In this document: piece by piece, positions 47,441 to 56,316 of the stretch | Layout of the letters: each line of letters starts with the position of its first letter | How positions within the stretch are numbered: the stretch's first letter is position 1 | From: Xylanibacter ruminicola | GTDB taxonomy: Bacteria; Bacteroidota; Bacteroidia; Bacteroidales; Bacteroidaceae | Length of the DNA: 64,000 nt | Assembly: GCF_900107775.1 (NCBI RefSeq) | Contig: NZ_FNRF01000007.1 | Location: 1 to 64,000, forward strand | Direction: 5' to 3' | Translations under genes and position numbers: made by a program | Notes under the pieces: model-generated | What the model was told of the DNA's origin: nothing | What the model saw: the letters and a program-made list of their open reading frames with translations, nothing else | The model's database searches: none

Positions 47441-48337
47441 ATGAGATATAACGCAGGCTATAATCGTGAGGGTGACTATGAGCACCTGGTGGTCAACGAG
47501 TCGATGCCATTGTTGGAATGGTTGTTGACCAATGTTCAGCAAAGTCGTTCAAAGATTAAGGCGACTCTGCAGGGTAGAGGTATCAAAGTAAACGGTAAAA
47601 CCGTGAGTCAGTTTGATTTCCAGTTGGAGCCAGGCATGAAGGTGGCTGTTAGCAAAACCAAGCGCAATCAGCAGGCATTCAAGAGTCGTTACGTGAAAAT
47701 CGTTTACGAGGATAAATGGCTGATTGTGATTGAGAAGGCTGAGGGTATTCTCTCGATGGCAGCTGGTCACTCAACACTGAATGTAAAAACAGTGTTGGAT
47801 GATTATTTCAAGAAGTCGCGTCAGAAATGTACGGCTCATGTGGTGCACCGACTGGATCGTGATACCAGTGGACTGATGGTATATGCCAAGGATATGGAAA
47901 CAGAACAGATTCTGGAGCATAACTGGCATGATATTGTGTATGACCGCCGATATGTAGCTGTATGTTCAGGAGAAATGGAGAACGACGAGGGTACTATTGC
48001 CAACTGGCTGAAGGATAATAAGGCGTATGTTACTTATTCTTCGCCTACCGATAATGGTGGTAAATATGCCGTTACGCATTATCATGTGTTAGACCGTACT
48101 ACCGATCACTCGTTGGTAGAATTCAAGCTTGAAACAGGTCGTAAGAATCAGATTCGTGTGCATTCGGCTGATATGGGACATCCTGTATGTGGTGACCCTA
48201 AGTATGGTAATGGCGATGATCCTATCCACCGTCTTTGTCTGCATGCCTGGTTGCTGTGCTTCCATCACCCTGTAACTGGTGAGCCTATGGAGTTTGAGAC
48301 ACCTGTTCCAACTGCATTCAAAAAACTATTTAAGTAA
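47441..48337 (+). CDS. RluA-family RNA pseudouridine synthase
   Basis: A 298-residue enzyme with an N-terminal S4 RNA-binding domain (SRSKIKATLQGRGIKVNGKT) and a catalytic domain with the motif VHRLDRDTSGLMVYAK, in which the second Asp is catalytic. It converts uridine to pseudouridine in rRNA or tRNA; the target site is not predictable. One base separates its stop from the small membrane protein gene. Confidence 0.93.
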   Translation: MRYNAGYNREGDYEHLVVNESMPLLEWLLTNVQQSRSKIKATLQGRGIKVNGKTVSQFDFQLEPGMKVAVSKTKRNQQAFKSRYVKIVYEDKWLIVIEKAEGILSMAAGHSTLNVKTVLDDYFKKSRQKCTAHVVHRLDRDTSGLMVYAKDMETEQILEHNWHDIVYDRRYVAVCSGEMENDEGTIANWLKDNKAYVTYSSPTDNGGKYAVTHYHVLDRTTDHSLVEFKLETGRKNQIRVHSADMGHPVCGDPKYGNGDDPIHRLCLHAWLLCFHHPVTGEPMEFETPVPTAFKKLFK

Positions 48338-48338
48338 A

Positions 48339-48491
48339 ATGGGAAACGTGAGTTATTACATATTTGTGCTTGTAGCCATCGTAGTAGCCTTCTTGGTGAT
48401 TAAGAAAGTAGCTTCTTGTCTCATCAAGTCGGCCATTCTGATTGCGATGGTGGTAGCTCTTGCAGCTATTTATTTTCTGTATCTGAGATAG
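48339..48491 (+). CDS. Small membrane protein, 50 residues
   Basis: ATG 48339 follows the pseudouridine synthase stop by one base. The product is almost all hydrophobic with two helices (IFVLVAIVVAFLVI and AILIAMVVALAAIYFLYL) joined by a short KKVASCLIKS turn, a two-pass topology. No known family recognised. Its last 26 bases overlap the 3' end of the HD-domain gene on the other strand. Translation coupled to the upstream gene is likely. Confidence 0.7.
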   Translation: MGNVSYYIFVLVAIVVAFLVIKKVASCLIKSAILIAMVVALAAIYFLYLR

Positions 48492-49122
48492 CTGCTTCTT
48501 CAGGGAAAATACGGTCGAAAGCCTCACGAAGTTGTTGTGGCTGCTCGATAATGGTTCTCAATTCGTTGAGTCGTTTTGCGTTCGGCGAATTGGGAATCCA
48601 TAGTTTAATGTAACCGTCTTTTGAGTACTTGCTGGCCATGTGTTCTTTGAAACGTGCCCAATGTTCCTCAACAGATTTTTCGGGATAGTTAGCCAAGCCA
48701 AACTGGATACAGCGACGGATAATACGGTCGGGATCAATGTCTCTATCTGCTTCGGCCACAATCTTGCCGTATATAGAACGGGGACTGCGACTGGCTGAGG
48801 CACGATGGTCCTCTACTGCCTCTTTCATGATCTTGATCTGGTCGATCGAGAACCATTTCTTCAGGCGGGCATCGGCTGCCAGAATCTTACCGCCGCGCAT
48901 ATGGTGATCGGCGCGATGCCCGCACATGCCCAGGTCGTGGTAGGCGGCAATGGTATAAACCATATTAATGTCTGCTCCCGTAGCCCTAACCAGCTCGAGA
49001 GAATTGCGAATAACTCTTGTGACGTGCTCCATGTTATGTGCACGGTCAAATTCAGCGTATTTGGGGAGAATCTGTGTCTCGATAAACTCCACTAAATCCA
49101 GACTCGGTGTAATGCTTGTCAT
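48466..49122 (-). CDS. HD-domain phosphohydrolase
   Basis: A 218-residue protein from ATG 49122 (MTSITPS); a longer frame to 49206 runs through the promoter. The metal-binding HD signature is present: HNMEHVTRV (His33), AAYHDLGMCGH (His62-Asp63) and a later EAVEDHR and AEADRDID. HD proteins of this size hydrolyse nucleotides or other phosphate esters; the substrate is unknown. It diverges from menA. Confidence 0.85.
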   Translation of the reverse strand: MTSITPSLDLVEFIETQILPKYAEFDRAHNMEHVTRVIRNSLELVRATGADINMVYTIAAYHDLGMCGHRADHHMRGGKILAADARLKKWFSIDQIKIMKEAVEDHRASASRSPRSIYGKIVAEADRDIDPDRIIRRCIQFGLANYPEKSVEEHWARFKEHMASKYSKDGYIKLWIPNSPNAKRLNELRTIIEQPQQLREAFDRIFPEEAAISDTENK

Positions 49123-49142
49123 AAAAAGTTTTGATTTTCTTT

Positions 49143-49151
49143 GCAAATTTA
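49143..49151 (-). promoter_or_regulatory. -7 box for the HD-domain gene
   Basis: TAAATTTGC on the minus strand, 20 bases upstream of ATG 49122. Confidence 0.6.
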
Positions 49152-49163
49152 CAAAAAAGTAGT

Positions 49164-49172
49164 TACTTTTGC
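49164..49172 (+). promoter_or_regulatory. -7 box for menA
   Basis: TACTTTTGC, 19 bases upstream of ATG 49192; 12 bases from the divergent HD-gene box. Confidence 0.65.
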
Positions 49173-49191
49173 AAGAAATTTTAAGAAAATT

Positions 49192-50106
49192 ATGGCAGAA
49201 GAACAAAAAATAGTGACGGATTCGGCTAAAGCTTGGTTGTTGGCCGCCCGTCCAAAAACATTATCAGGAGCTGCAGTTCCGGTGATGATTGGTATGGCTT
49301 TAGCTTATACAGATTCAGCTAAATATGGCGAGGGAACCTTTAGTTGGATTGCAGCATTGCTGTGCTTGCTGTTTGCATTTGCCATGCAGATAGATGCCAA
49401 TTTTATCAATGATTTTTTTGATTTTGTAAATGGTACCGATGATGCGGAAACACGATTAGGTCCACGTAGAGCCTGTGCACAGGGATGGGTAAAACTGGAT
49501 TCGATGAAGAAAGCGATTGCTTTGACAACCTGCGTAGCATGTGTGATAGGTTTACCGCTGGTGTATTATGGTGGTTTTGAGATGGTACTGGTTGGTATGG
49601 TATGCGTACTTTTTGCATTCCTTTATACTACGTGGTTCTCGTATCAAGGTTTAGGCGATTTGCTGGTACTTGTGTTTTTTGGTTTGGTACCTGTTTGCTG
49701 TACCTATTATATACAACTTCATGAGTTTACTTGGGAGTTGGTACTTGCTTCGATAGCTTGCGGACTGGTTATCGATGCGCTTCTGATTGTGAATAATTTC
49801 CGCGACAGAGATAACGATCGCGAGGCTGGTAAGAATACCATTATTGTGCGTTTAGGTGCAAAAGCCGGTTTGCAATTGTATGTTGGTGTTGGCATTGGCG
49901 CAATGATTCTTGGTGGTACTTTCCTTTTGAATGGTCATCTGCTTGCGTTTGTATTTCCGTTCATCTATCTGGTGCTTCATTTTATAACATACCTGAAGAT
50001 TAAGCGTATATATCAAGGAAAAGCGCTGAATCTCTGCTTAGGAGAAACAGCGCGTAATATCTTTATCTATGGTGTTTGTGTGAGTCTTGGACTTCTGCTG
50101 CTTTAG
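49192..50106 (+). CDS. menA: 1,4-dihydroxy-2-naphthoate polyprenyltransferase
   Basis: A 304-residue UbiA-family membrane enzyme of menaquinone synthesis, from ATG 49192 (MAEEQKIV); the frame upstream of it contains the promoter. Eight to nine helices. Both prenyl-diphosphate motifs are present: DANFINDFFDFVNGTDD near residue 70 and NNFRDRDNDREAGKNT near 203. It overlaps the end of the putative porin gene by four bases, tail to tail. Confidence 0.92.
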   Translation: MAEEQKIVTDSAKAWLLAARPKTLSGAAVPVMIGMALAYTDSAKYGEGTFSWIAALLCLLFAFAMQIDANFINDFFDFVNGTDDAETRLGPRRACAQGWVKLDSMKKAIALTTCVACVIGLPLVYYGGFEMVLVGMVCVLFAFLYTTWFSYQGLGDLLVLVFFGLVPVCCTYYIQLHEFTWELVLASIACGLVIDALLIVNNFRDRDNDREAGKNTIIVRLGAKAGLQLYVGVGIGAMILGGTFLLNGHLLAFVFPFIYLVLHFITYLKIKRIYQGKALNLCLGETARNIFIYGVCVSLGLLLL

Positions 50107-52433
50107 TTGAAGAAAGGCCACGAGACACCAAAGTGTAATACTGATCCGTTAGTGGGATAGTGTGGTGTGAGGAACTTCATGTGGTTTGCGCCACTGTTCA
50201 CCACATTGGTCATTACCAGGAAGAATCTTACACCCTTCAGTGTCATGTTCGCATAAACATCAATAAAGGGGAATTCTCCCAATTCAACACGGCTGGCCTC
50301 GTTCTTCTGAACTGCAAACTGGTTGATGGCAGGACTGTAATCGGGAGCGTAATACTTGGTAAAGTAGGTGGCGTCAGCACCCAGTTCTACACCCAGAACC
50401 TTGGCTATCTTAAACTTCAGATAGAGATTTGTGAAGATATTCAGGTCGGGTAAGGGTAAAACCTCCTTGTTGCTGGATTTCTGATAGGTGATGACATTCT
50501 CCCAGTTCAATGGGCCCAAGCGGAAGTTCTGATGCAGCTGTGCTGTAAGTATCTGTATGTTGTCGCCTTCCTGATAAACACCGGCGGTCATATTCTTACG
50601 TCCTCCATCATCGGTCAGGTCGTAACTCATGCCATAATAGGTGTAATTCTTGATATTCTCGGCAGCTATGCGCAGTTTGGTATTGGTCTTCTGATAACTG
50701 AACAGTCCTTCAATACGGCTGCGGGTTTCTCTGTCGAAGTTGTTATCCCACCAGATGTGCTTAGAGTGATAGGTGGCCTGCAGGAATACAGGGTTGCACT
50801 GCTGATAGAAAGCCGATGCTGCCAGCTGGACGGTATCACCGAATAATGGGAAGTTGAGATCGGTACTGAAGTCGATAGTCATGTCGCCTGCATCTGCTCC
50901 AGAAAGCCATCGCTCGGCAGTAAGGTTGAAATGCAGCGTCTTACCTTGCGTCTTACTCAACTGGGCACCTAATGTAAGGTTATACTCTTTCCATTTATTC
51001 CAAAACAGCAAACCGTTCTCTAATTCAGGCATCTGGTAGGTGTTGTGCTCGTACGAAACAAACGCCTTCAATCCGGCCTTCACATATTTATTGAAACCTT
51101 CGAGCAGGGCCAATGCAAACGTGTTTTTGATATGCTGGTGTTTAACCTGATCGTAAATCGAGTCGTTACCATATACCAGACCCTGATTATAATAGGTGTT
51201 CTGATAATAATCAATTGGCGTGCTATATGCCTGATAGATATGGTTATAGTTGCTGATATCGAGGGTGTGGATGAAACTGGTAACAGGTACGTATTCGCGT
51301 TTCATCGTGGCGTCGATAGAATCTTGAATAGCCTGCAAGCGATTCAAACTATCGATGGCAGCCTGACCGTCAACTTTTATGCGGGTGGTGTCGGCAGCTA
51401 TATCGAGCGCGTCTCTTTGTGGCTCTTTGCCTACCACCTTGGCTCCTTCGGGGCGACCGGTTGGCTTCTTGGTATCTTTTTCTTTGCGCAACTCTTTCTT
51501 GTCGGCATTCTGCTGCTCCTTTTCTGCCTCGTGCTCCTTCATCGATTCCTTGGCAAACTGGCGGGCCTTGATTTCTTCGTCGGTCATCTTAACCATGCGA
51601 TAGAAACCAATGTTGTAACGATGACTCAGGAACAGGTGCTGGTGGTCGTTACGGTTCCAGTTCTTTGAGAGCACGGTAGGAATTTCACTCTCTGTATAAT
51701 TGTCGGTGAATGATTCGGGATGGGTTACATAATCATCGGTAGTGATACCACCATTCTCCGAAGCTTTCTGGTGAGCGGCATTAAAGAAGAAATGCATCTG
51801 ATAGCGGTCGCCTAAATACGAACCAAACAAGGTTCCGTTAAAATGCGAAACGTTCTGATTGCTGTAATAGCCGCGGGCATAAGCATAATCCAGATCGAAT
51901 CCGAAGTTGAGTCGCTTGTTGGCGTTTACTGCGAATTTGGCATCGATATGGTCCTCGCCGTTGGTCTTATCGCCGCAATTGTCGTAAAGTACGCTGGTAT
52001 AGGGCGACAAGGTGTTCATGTACAGCAATTCGTCTGGCTTCTTATTCACAAAACTGTAGGGCTCGGTGAATATGAAGTAATCGCCATAAGGACGGTCGAT
52101 AAAGATACGACTCAGTCGGGCGGTATAGTTGCTTCCCGTGGTGTTATAGTCGCCATACATGCCACTGTTGAAAGTGGTGTTCATAAACAAGTGGGACAGG
52201 GTGTCGGGCTCTGTAGGAATTACATCACCAAACCTTCTGTCGATAGTCCACGTATAGAGTCCCTTGGGGATTTCCTTGTGCTGTGTGCTATCCTTGCTGT
52301 TCTTATTGGAATTCTCGCTTCGGCGGCTTATGTTTCCGTTCTCATCAATCTGATTGAAATCACGGTCGGTCTGAGCGCTGACATGTGCCAGCGCCAGTAG
52401 TGCTACGATAAGTGTGGATAGTCTTCTGTACAT
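50103..52433 (-). CDS. Putative porin (large outer-membrane beta-barrel)
   Basis: A 776-residue protein with a signal peptide (MYRRLSTLIVALLALAHVSAQ). Repeated amphipathic strands with aromatic ends and a final strand ending LHFGVSWPFFN fit an outer-membrane barrel of the putative-porin family. Residues about 290-340 are a charged, coil-forming insert (QQNADKKELRKEKDTKKP), possibly an extracellular or periplasmic loop. It follows the 57-residue membrane protein gene by three bases in an operon headed by the DUF4468 gene. Transported substrate unknown. Confidence 0.82.
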   Translation of the reverse strand: MYRRLSTLIVALLALAHVSAQTDRDFNQIDENGNISRRSENSNKNSKDSTQHKEIPKGLYTWTIDRRFGDVIPTEPDTLSHLFMNTTFNSGMYGDYNTTGSNYTARLSRIFIDRPYGDYFIFTEPYSFVNKKPDELLYMNTLSPYTSVLYDNCGDKTNGEDHIDAKFAVNANKRLNFGFDLDYAYARGYYSNQNVSHFNGTLFGSYLGDRYQMHFFFNAAHQKASENGGITTDDYVTHPESFTDNYTESEIPTVLSKNWNRNDHQHLFLSHRYNIGFYRMVKMTDEEIKARQFAKESMKEHEAEKEQQNADKKELRKEKDTKKPTGRPEGAKVVGKEPQRDALDIAADTTRIKVDGQAAIDSLNRLQAIQDSIDATMKREYVPVTSFIHTLDISNYNHIYQAYSTPIDYYQNTYYNQGLVYGNDSIYDQVKHQHIKNTFALALLEGFNKYVKAGLKAFVSYEHNTYQMPELENGLLFWNKWKEYNLTLGAQLSKTQGKTLHFNLTAERWLSGADAGDMTIDFSTDLNFPLFGDTVQLAASAFYQQCNPVFLQATYHSKHIWWDNNFDRETRSRIEGLFSYQKTNTKLRIAAENIKNYTYYGMSYDLTDDGGRKNMTAGVYQEGDNIQILTAQLHQNFRLGPLNWENVITYQKSSNKEVLPLPDLNIFTNLYLKFKIAKVLGVELGADATYFTKYYAPDYSPAINQFAVQKNEASRVELGEFPFIDVYANMTLKGVRFFLVMTNVVNSGANHMKFLTPHYPTNGSVLHFGVSWPFFN

Positions 52434-52436
52434 AGA

Positions 52437-52610
52437 TTATTTGATCATTCGCATAGACGATTCGGCTATCTTGAAGCACATCGAGAATAAGATGATGTAC
52501 AAACCGAGGGTATGTCGTTCTTCGTTCTTAGATAGAAAAAAGATCAGTCCCACGATTGCGCCAATCATGAAGATTAAATTCAGAATATTGCGTATCTGGT
52601 CTTTGCTCAT
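52437..52610 (-). CDS. Small two-helix membrane protein, 57 residues
   Basis: ATG 52610 to TAA 52437, between the DUF4468 gene and the porin gene with gaps of only four and three bases. The product MSKDQIRNILNLIFMIGAIV continues GLIFFLSKNEERHTLGLY and IILFSMCFKIAESSMRMIK: two hydrophobic helices around a charged turn. I recognise no named family, but the reading frame fills the gap exactly, so it is very probably a real gene. Confidence 0.75.
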   Translation of the reverse strand: MSKDQIRNILNLIFMIGAIVGLIFFLSKNEERHTLGLYIILFSMCFKIAESSMRMIK

Positions 52611-52614
52611 ATTA

Positions 52615-53232
52615 TTATTTATCGTTTAACAACGTATTGAACTTATTGAAGATGAAGTCCTTACGGTCAATTGTTTTGCGACGGAATTTTGCCGATAGCG
52701 GATAGAGCTTGGTGTGCTTCTTGTTAACAGCGTACTTGTCGGTAATCCATTCTTCGGCAGTATAGCGTACGGGCTTGCGATCGATGTCGTAGTTATACGA
52801 AATGTGGGCGATTTTTACATCGGCCTGCTCATCGCTGCATTTCACAATCAGTTGGAAGTTCAACTGTGTGCGGTCGAGCGAAAGTGTGGTATTCTTGAAT
52901 ACCAGCCACTCATGGAATACGGCACCCAGCTCATGCTTGTCGGCATCTTTGATAGCAATAGCACTATTGGCAATCTGGTTGGGCTCGTTTACCATCTTTT
53001 CCATCTGCTTAAGCAGAATGTCGTAAATCTGCAGAGCTGATTTGCCTGGTGCCTTGATGGTAGTCTGCCAGCAAACCTTGCCGTCAACCTCTGGTACTGC
53101 ACCATCTGCCAGATATTTTGCATCTGGGTTTACTGTTGGAACTGGTTCCTGTTCGATACGCTCCCAAGTATTGTCCTGAGCCGAAGCTATTACAGGCATT
53201 GCCATCAGTATGGCTATCAAAAACTTTTTCAT
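52615..53232 (-). CDS. DUF4468 domain-containing protein
   Basis: A 205-residue exported protein: signal peptide MKKFLIAILMAMPVIASAQ, then a DUF4468 domain around residues 45-150 (WQTTIKAPGKSALQIYDIL, then YNYDIDRK). Such proteins are small periplasmic or surface proteins of unknown function in Bacteroidota. First gene of the operon with the 57-residue membrane protein and the porin. Confidence 0.82.
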   Translation of the reverse strand: MKKFLIAILMAMPVIASAQDNTWERIEQEPVPTVNPDAKYLADGAVPEVDGKVCWQTTIKAPGKSALQIYDILLKQMEKMVNEPNQIANSAIAIKDADKHELGAVFHEWLVFKNTTLSLDRTQLNFQLIVKCSDEQADVKIAHISYNYDIDRKPVRYTAEEWITDKYAVNKKHTKLYPLSAKFRRKTIDRKDFIFNKFNTLLNDK

Positions 53233-53260
53233 ATTTACACTATTTTATTTATAAAACCGT

Positions 53261-53269
53261 GCAAAAGTA
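53261..53269 (-). promoter_or_regulatory. -7 box of the DUF4468-porin operon
   Basis: TACTTTTGC on the minus strand, 28 bases upstream of the start. Confidence 0.65.
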
Positions 53270-53291
53270 CTAAGATTTTTTTATAATCAGG

Positions 53292-53320
53292 CACGGATTA
53301 CACGGATTAACACGGATTTT
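53292..53320. repeat. Short tandem repeat CACGGATT
   Basis: CACGGATTA, CACGGATTAA, CACGGATTT in direct order, just after the uvrB 3' end. No protein-coding role. Confidence 0.8.
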
Positions 53321-53336
53321 ATTATCTTTTCACTTT

Positions 53337-55376
53337 TTATTTAAGTTCCAATTCCTTTTGTAAACGAACGATTTCATCACGATATTGTGCAGCTTGCAGG
53401 AAGTCGAGCTGTTTGGCTGCTTCTTTCATCTTGCGTGTTGTCTCTTCTATCAGCTTTTCCATCTGCGGTCTGGTCATGCGCTCCTCTATTGGGTCGGCAG
53501 CCACTCTCACACCGGCATCGCCGTTTTCGGCAGCCATCGAGAAGTTGCGTATCAACTCCTTCGTGTCGGCACGGTTTTCCTTCTGTAAAGCGTTGAAACT
53601 CAGGTTTTTCACAATCTGCTTTGGAGTGATGTGATGCTCCTCGTTATACTTCATCTGTTTGAGGCGGCGGCGCAAGGTTTCATCGATGGTTAGCTGCATC
53701 GATGCTGTGATGGTATCGGCATACATAATCACCTTGCCGTTTACGTTACGGGCGGCTCGACCGGCTGTCTGCGTTAAGCTACGATGACTGCGCAAAAAAC
53801 CTTCCTTATCGGCATCAAGGATAGCAACGAGTGATACCTCAGGCAGGTCGAGACCTTCACGAAGTAGGTTTACACCTACCAGTACGTCGTAAACGCCTTG
53901 GCGCAAATCGCTCAGAATCTTTACACGGTCCAGTGTGGCTACATCGCTATGGATGTAGGCGGTTTTTACGCTGTGGTTCAGCAGATATTCTGTGAGTTCC
54001 TCGGCCATGCGCTTGGTCAGTGTGGTGATGAGTACACGCTCACCACGATGACTACGAGTCAGGATCTCGTCCATCAAGTCGTCAATCTGATTCTCGCTGG
54101 GGCGTACCTCAATCTCTGGGTCGAGCAGGCCTGTAGGTCGGATAACCTGTTCAACCACTACGCCCTCGGCCTCATTCAACTCGTAATCGGCTGGGGTTGC
54201 GCTCACGTAGATAACCTGATTCACTTCCTGCTGGAATTCCTCGAACTTCAACGGACGGTTATCGAAGGCGGCAGGCAAACGGAAGCCATATTCTACCAGG
54301 TTCTGCTTGCGGCTGCGGTCGCCGCCATACATGGCGCTGATTTGCGGTACACTTACGTGACTCTCGTCGATAATGAGCAGATAGTCGTCGGGGAAGAAAT
54401 CCAGCAGACAGTAAGGACGTTCGCCAGCTTGGCGACCATCAAAATAGCGACTGTAGTTCTCGATACCCGAGCAATGGCCCAGTTCCTTAATCATTTCCAT
54501 GTCGTACTCTACGCGTTCCTTAATGCGTTGAGCCTTGATGTTATCGCCAATCTCCTCGAAATAGAGCACTTGTTTCATCAGGTCGTCCTGAATCTGGTGG
54601 ATGGCTATGTTGGTTTGCTCTTGCGAGGTCATAAAAAGGTTGGCTGGGTACAGGCGGTATTCGTCGAAACTGGCCAGTCGATCAAAGGTAACGGCATCCA
54701 TCTCTTCGATGGCGTCGATCTCGTCGTCCCAGAATGTGATGCGGAGTACCACCTCGCTATAGGCCATCGCAATATCTACGGTATCGCCCTTTACGCGGAA
54801 GTTACCTCGCTGCAAATCCAAGTCGTTTCGTACATATAATGCGGCTACCAACTTTCTTAACAAAGCATTGCGGTCAAGAATCTGACCTTTCTTTAGCTCG
54901 ATTACATTCTCCTGAAGCGCTACAGGGCTTCCCATACCATAAATGCATGATACGGATGATACCACAACTACATCGTTACGACCTGAAAGTAGGTTGGATA
55001 CGGCTGATAGACGCAAGCGGTCGATCTCGTCGTTGATGGCCAGATCCTTTTCGATGTAAGTATCGGTGGTGGGTAGATATGCTTCAGGTTGATAGTAGTC
55101 ATAATAGCTTACATAATACTCTACGGCGTTCTGTGGAAAGAAACCTTTCATTTCTTCGTAAAGCTGTGCTGCCAATGTCTTGTTATGACTCAGAATCAGG
55201 GTAGGGCGATTGTGTTGCGCAATCACGTTTGCCATCGTAAATGTCTTACCCGATCCCGTTACTCCAAGCAGTACCTGAGCACGGTCTCCGCGATCCAATC
55301 CCTCAGTTAACTGACGTATCGCCTCGGGCTGATCGCCAGTGGGTTTATATTCCGATGTTAGTATAAATTTGCTCAT
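53337..55376 (-). CDS. uvrB: Excinuclease ABC subunit B
   Basis: A 679-residue DNA repair helicase-like protein that verifies damage and loads UvrC. Walker A LGVTGSGKTF at residue 38, the beta-hairpin YYDYYQPEAYLPTTDTYIEK near 92, the DEAD-type box DESHVS near 340, helicase motifs TLTKRMAEELTEYL and QTAGRAARN, and the C-terminal UVR motif (MEKLIEETTRKMKEAAKQLDF). Full length. Its promoter leaves almost no leader. Confidence 0.97.
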   Translation of the reverse strand: MSKFILTSEYKPTGDQPEAIRQLTEGLDRGDRAQVLLGVTGSGKTFTMANVIAQHNRPTLILSHNKTLAAQLYEEMKGFFPQNAVEYYVSYYDYYQPEAYLPTTDTYIEKDLAINDEIDRLRLSAVSNLLSGRNDVVVVSSVSCIYGMGSPVALQENVIELKKGQILDRNALLRKLVAALYVRNDLDLQRGNFRVKGDTVDIAMAYSEVVLRITFWDDEIDAIEEMDAVTFDRLASFDEYRLYPANLFMTSQEQTNIAIHQIQDDLMKQVLYFEEIGDNIKAQRIKERVEYDMEMIKELGHCSGIENYSRYFDGRQAGERPYCLLDFFPDDYLLIIDESHVSVPQISAMYGGDRSRKQNLVEYGFRLPAAFDNRPLKFEEFQQEVNQVIYVSATPADYELNEAEGVVVEQVIRPTGLLDPEIEVRPSENQIDDLMDEILTRSHRGERVLITTLTKRMAEELTEYLLNHSVKTAYIHSDVATLDRVKILSDLRQGVYDVLVGVNLLREGLDLPEVSLVAILDADKEGFLRSHRSLTQTAGRAARNVNGKVIMYADTITASMQLTIDETLRRRLKQMKYNEEHHITPKQIVKNLSFNALQKENRADTKELIRNFSMAAENGDAGVRVAADPIEERMTRPQMEKLIEETTRKMKEAAKQLDFLQAAQYRDEIVRLQKELELK

Positions 55377-55383
55377 TGAGTGT

Positions 55384-55392
55384 GCAAAGATA
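55384..55392 (-). promoter_or_regulatory. -7 box for uvrB
   Basis: TATCTTTGC on the minus strand; only seven bases to ATG 55376, a probable leaderless transcript. Confidence 0.75.
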
Positions 55393-55467
55393 CGAATAAG
55401 TTATTAAAAAAACATCAAAAAACGCCAAAAACCTTACATAAAACTTTGTTATTTGACCGAAAAGTGC

Positions 55468-55476
55468 TAATTTTGC
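55468..55476 (+). promoter_or_regulatory. -7 box of the bamD operon
   Basis: TAATTTTGC, nine bases before ATG 55486. Confidence 0.65.
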
Positions 55477-55485
55477 ACCCCGAAT

Positions 55486-56313
55486 ATGAATAAAGGTATC
55501 ATTACATTGGCATGTGCGGCATTACTGCTTAGCAGTTGCGCCTCAGAGTTTAACAGTGTCTACAAGTATGGCGACACTGATTATAAGTATGAGTATGCTA
55601 AAGAAGCATTCGCATGTGGAAAATTCCAGCAGGCTACTTCGCTGTTGGAAGAACTGGTGACTATCAAGAAAGGTTCTGACGAAGCTCAGGAGTGTCTATA
55701 TATGTTGGGTATGGCTCAGTATGGCAATATGGATTACGATGCGGCTTCGGAAACTTTCAAGAAATATACTACAAGCTATCCTCGTGGAACCTATGCCGAG
55801 TTGGCTTACTTCTATGTAGGTCAGTCGTTGTATCAGAGTGCCCCCGAGCCTCGACTGGATCAGTCGCCTACTAATGGCGCCATTACTGCCTACCAGCAGT
55901 TTATGGATCTCTATCCCGAGTCAACGCTTCGTCCTCAGGCTCAGTCTCGTTTGTACGAGCTCCATGAGAAACTGATTCAGAAGGAGTATCTCTCAGCCGA
56001 GTTGTATTACAATCTGGGTGGCTACTTCGGTAACATCAACTCAAACGAGGAGAGTAACTACAATGCTTGTATCATTACGGCCCAGAACTGCTTGAAGAAC
56101 TATCCTTACTGCAGTATTCGCGAGGATTTGATGCTGCTCATTATGAAGGCTAAGTTCGAGTTGGCCGAGAACAGTTCGGAGGAGAAGCGTATGGATCGCT
56201 ATCGCGATGCCGAGGACGAGTGCTATGGATTCCTGAACGAGTTCCCTGAGTCGAAGAATGCCGCAATGGCCGAGAAGTTTATCAATAAGTGCAAAAAAGT
56301 TATTAAAGATTAA
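55486..56313 (+). CDS. bamD: Outer membrane assembly lipoprotein BamD
   Basis: A 275-residue lipoprotein: signal peptide with lipobox LSSC (Cys about 18), then TPR-like helices (YEYAKEAFACGKFQQATSLL, YMLGMAQYGNMDYDAASETF, FYVGQSLYQSAPEPRLDQ). The DQ-x-P-T-x-x-A-I-x-A-Y-Q-x-F segment is the BamD signature. It acts in the BAM complex that inserts outer-membrane barrels. It heads an operon with the omega-like subunit and DUF4293 genes, an arrangement common in Bacteroidota. Confidence 0.9.
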   Translation: MNKGIITLACAALLLSSCASEFNSVYKYGDTDYKYEYAKEAFACGKFQQATSLLEELVTIKKGSDEAQECLYMLGMAQYGNMDYDAASETFKKYTTSYPRGTYAELAYFYVGQSLYQSAPEPRLDQSPTNGAITAYQQFMDLYPESTLRPQAQSRLYELHEKLIQKEYLSAELYYNLGGYFGNINSNEESNYNACIITAQNCLKNYPYCSIREDLMLLIMKAKFELAENSSEEKRMDRYRDAEDECYGFLNEFPESKNAAMAEKFINKCKKVIKD

Positions 56314-56316
56314 GAT

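Noticed and set aside
53898..54839. Plus-strand frame of 313 residues antisense to uvrB
   Set aside because: uvrB is complete and conserved; long antisense frames arise from its codon usage.
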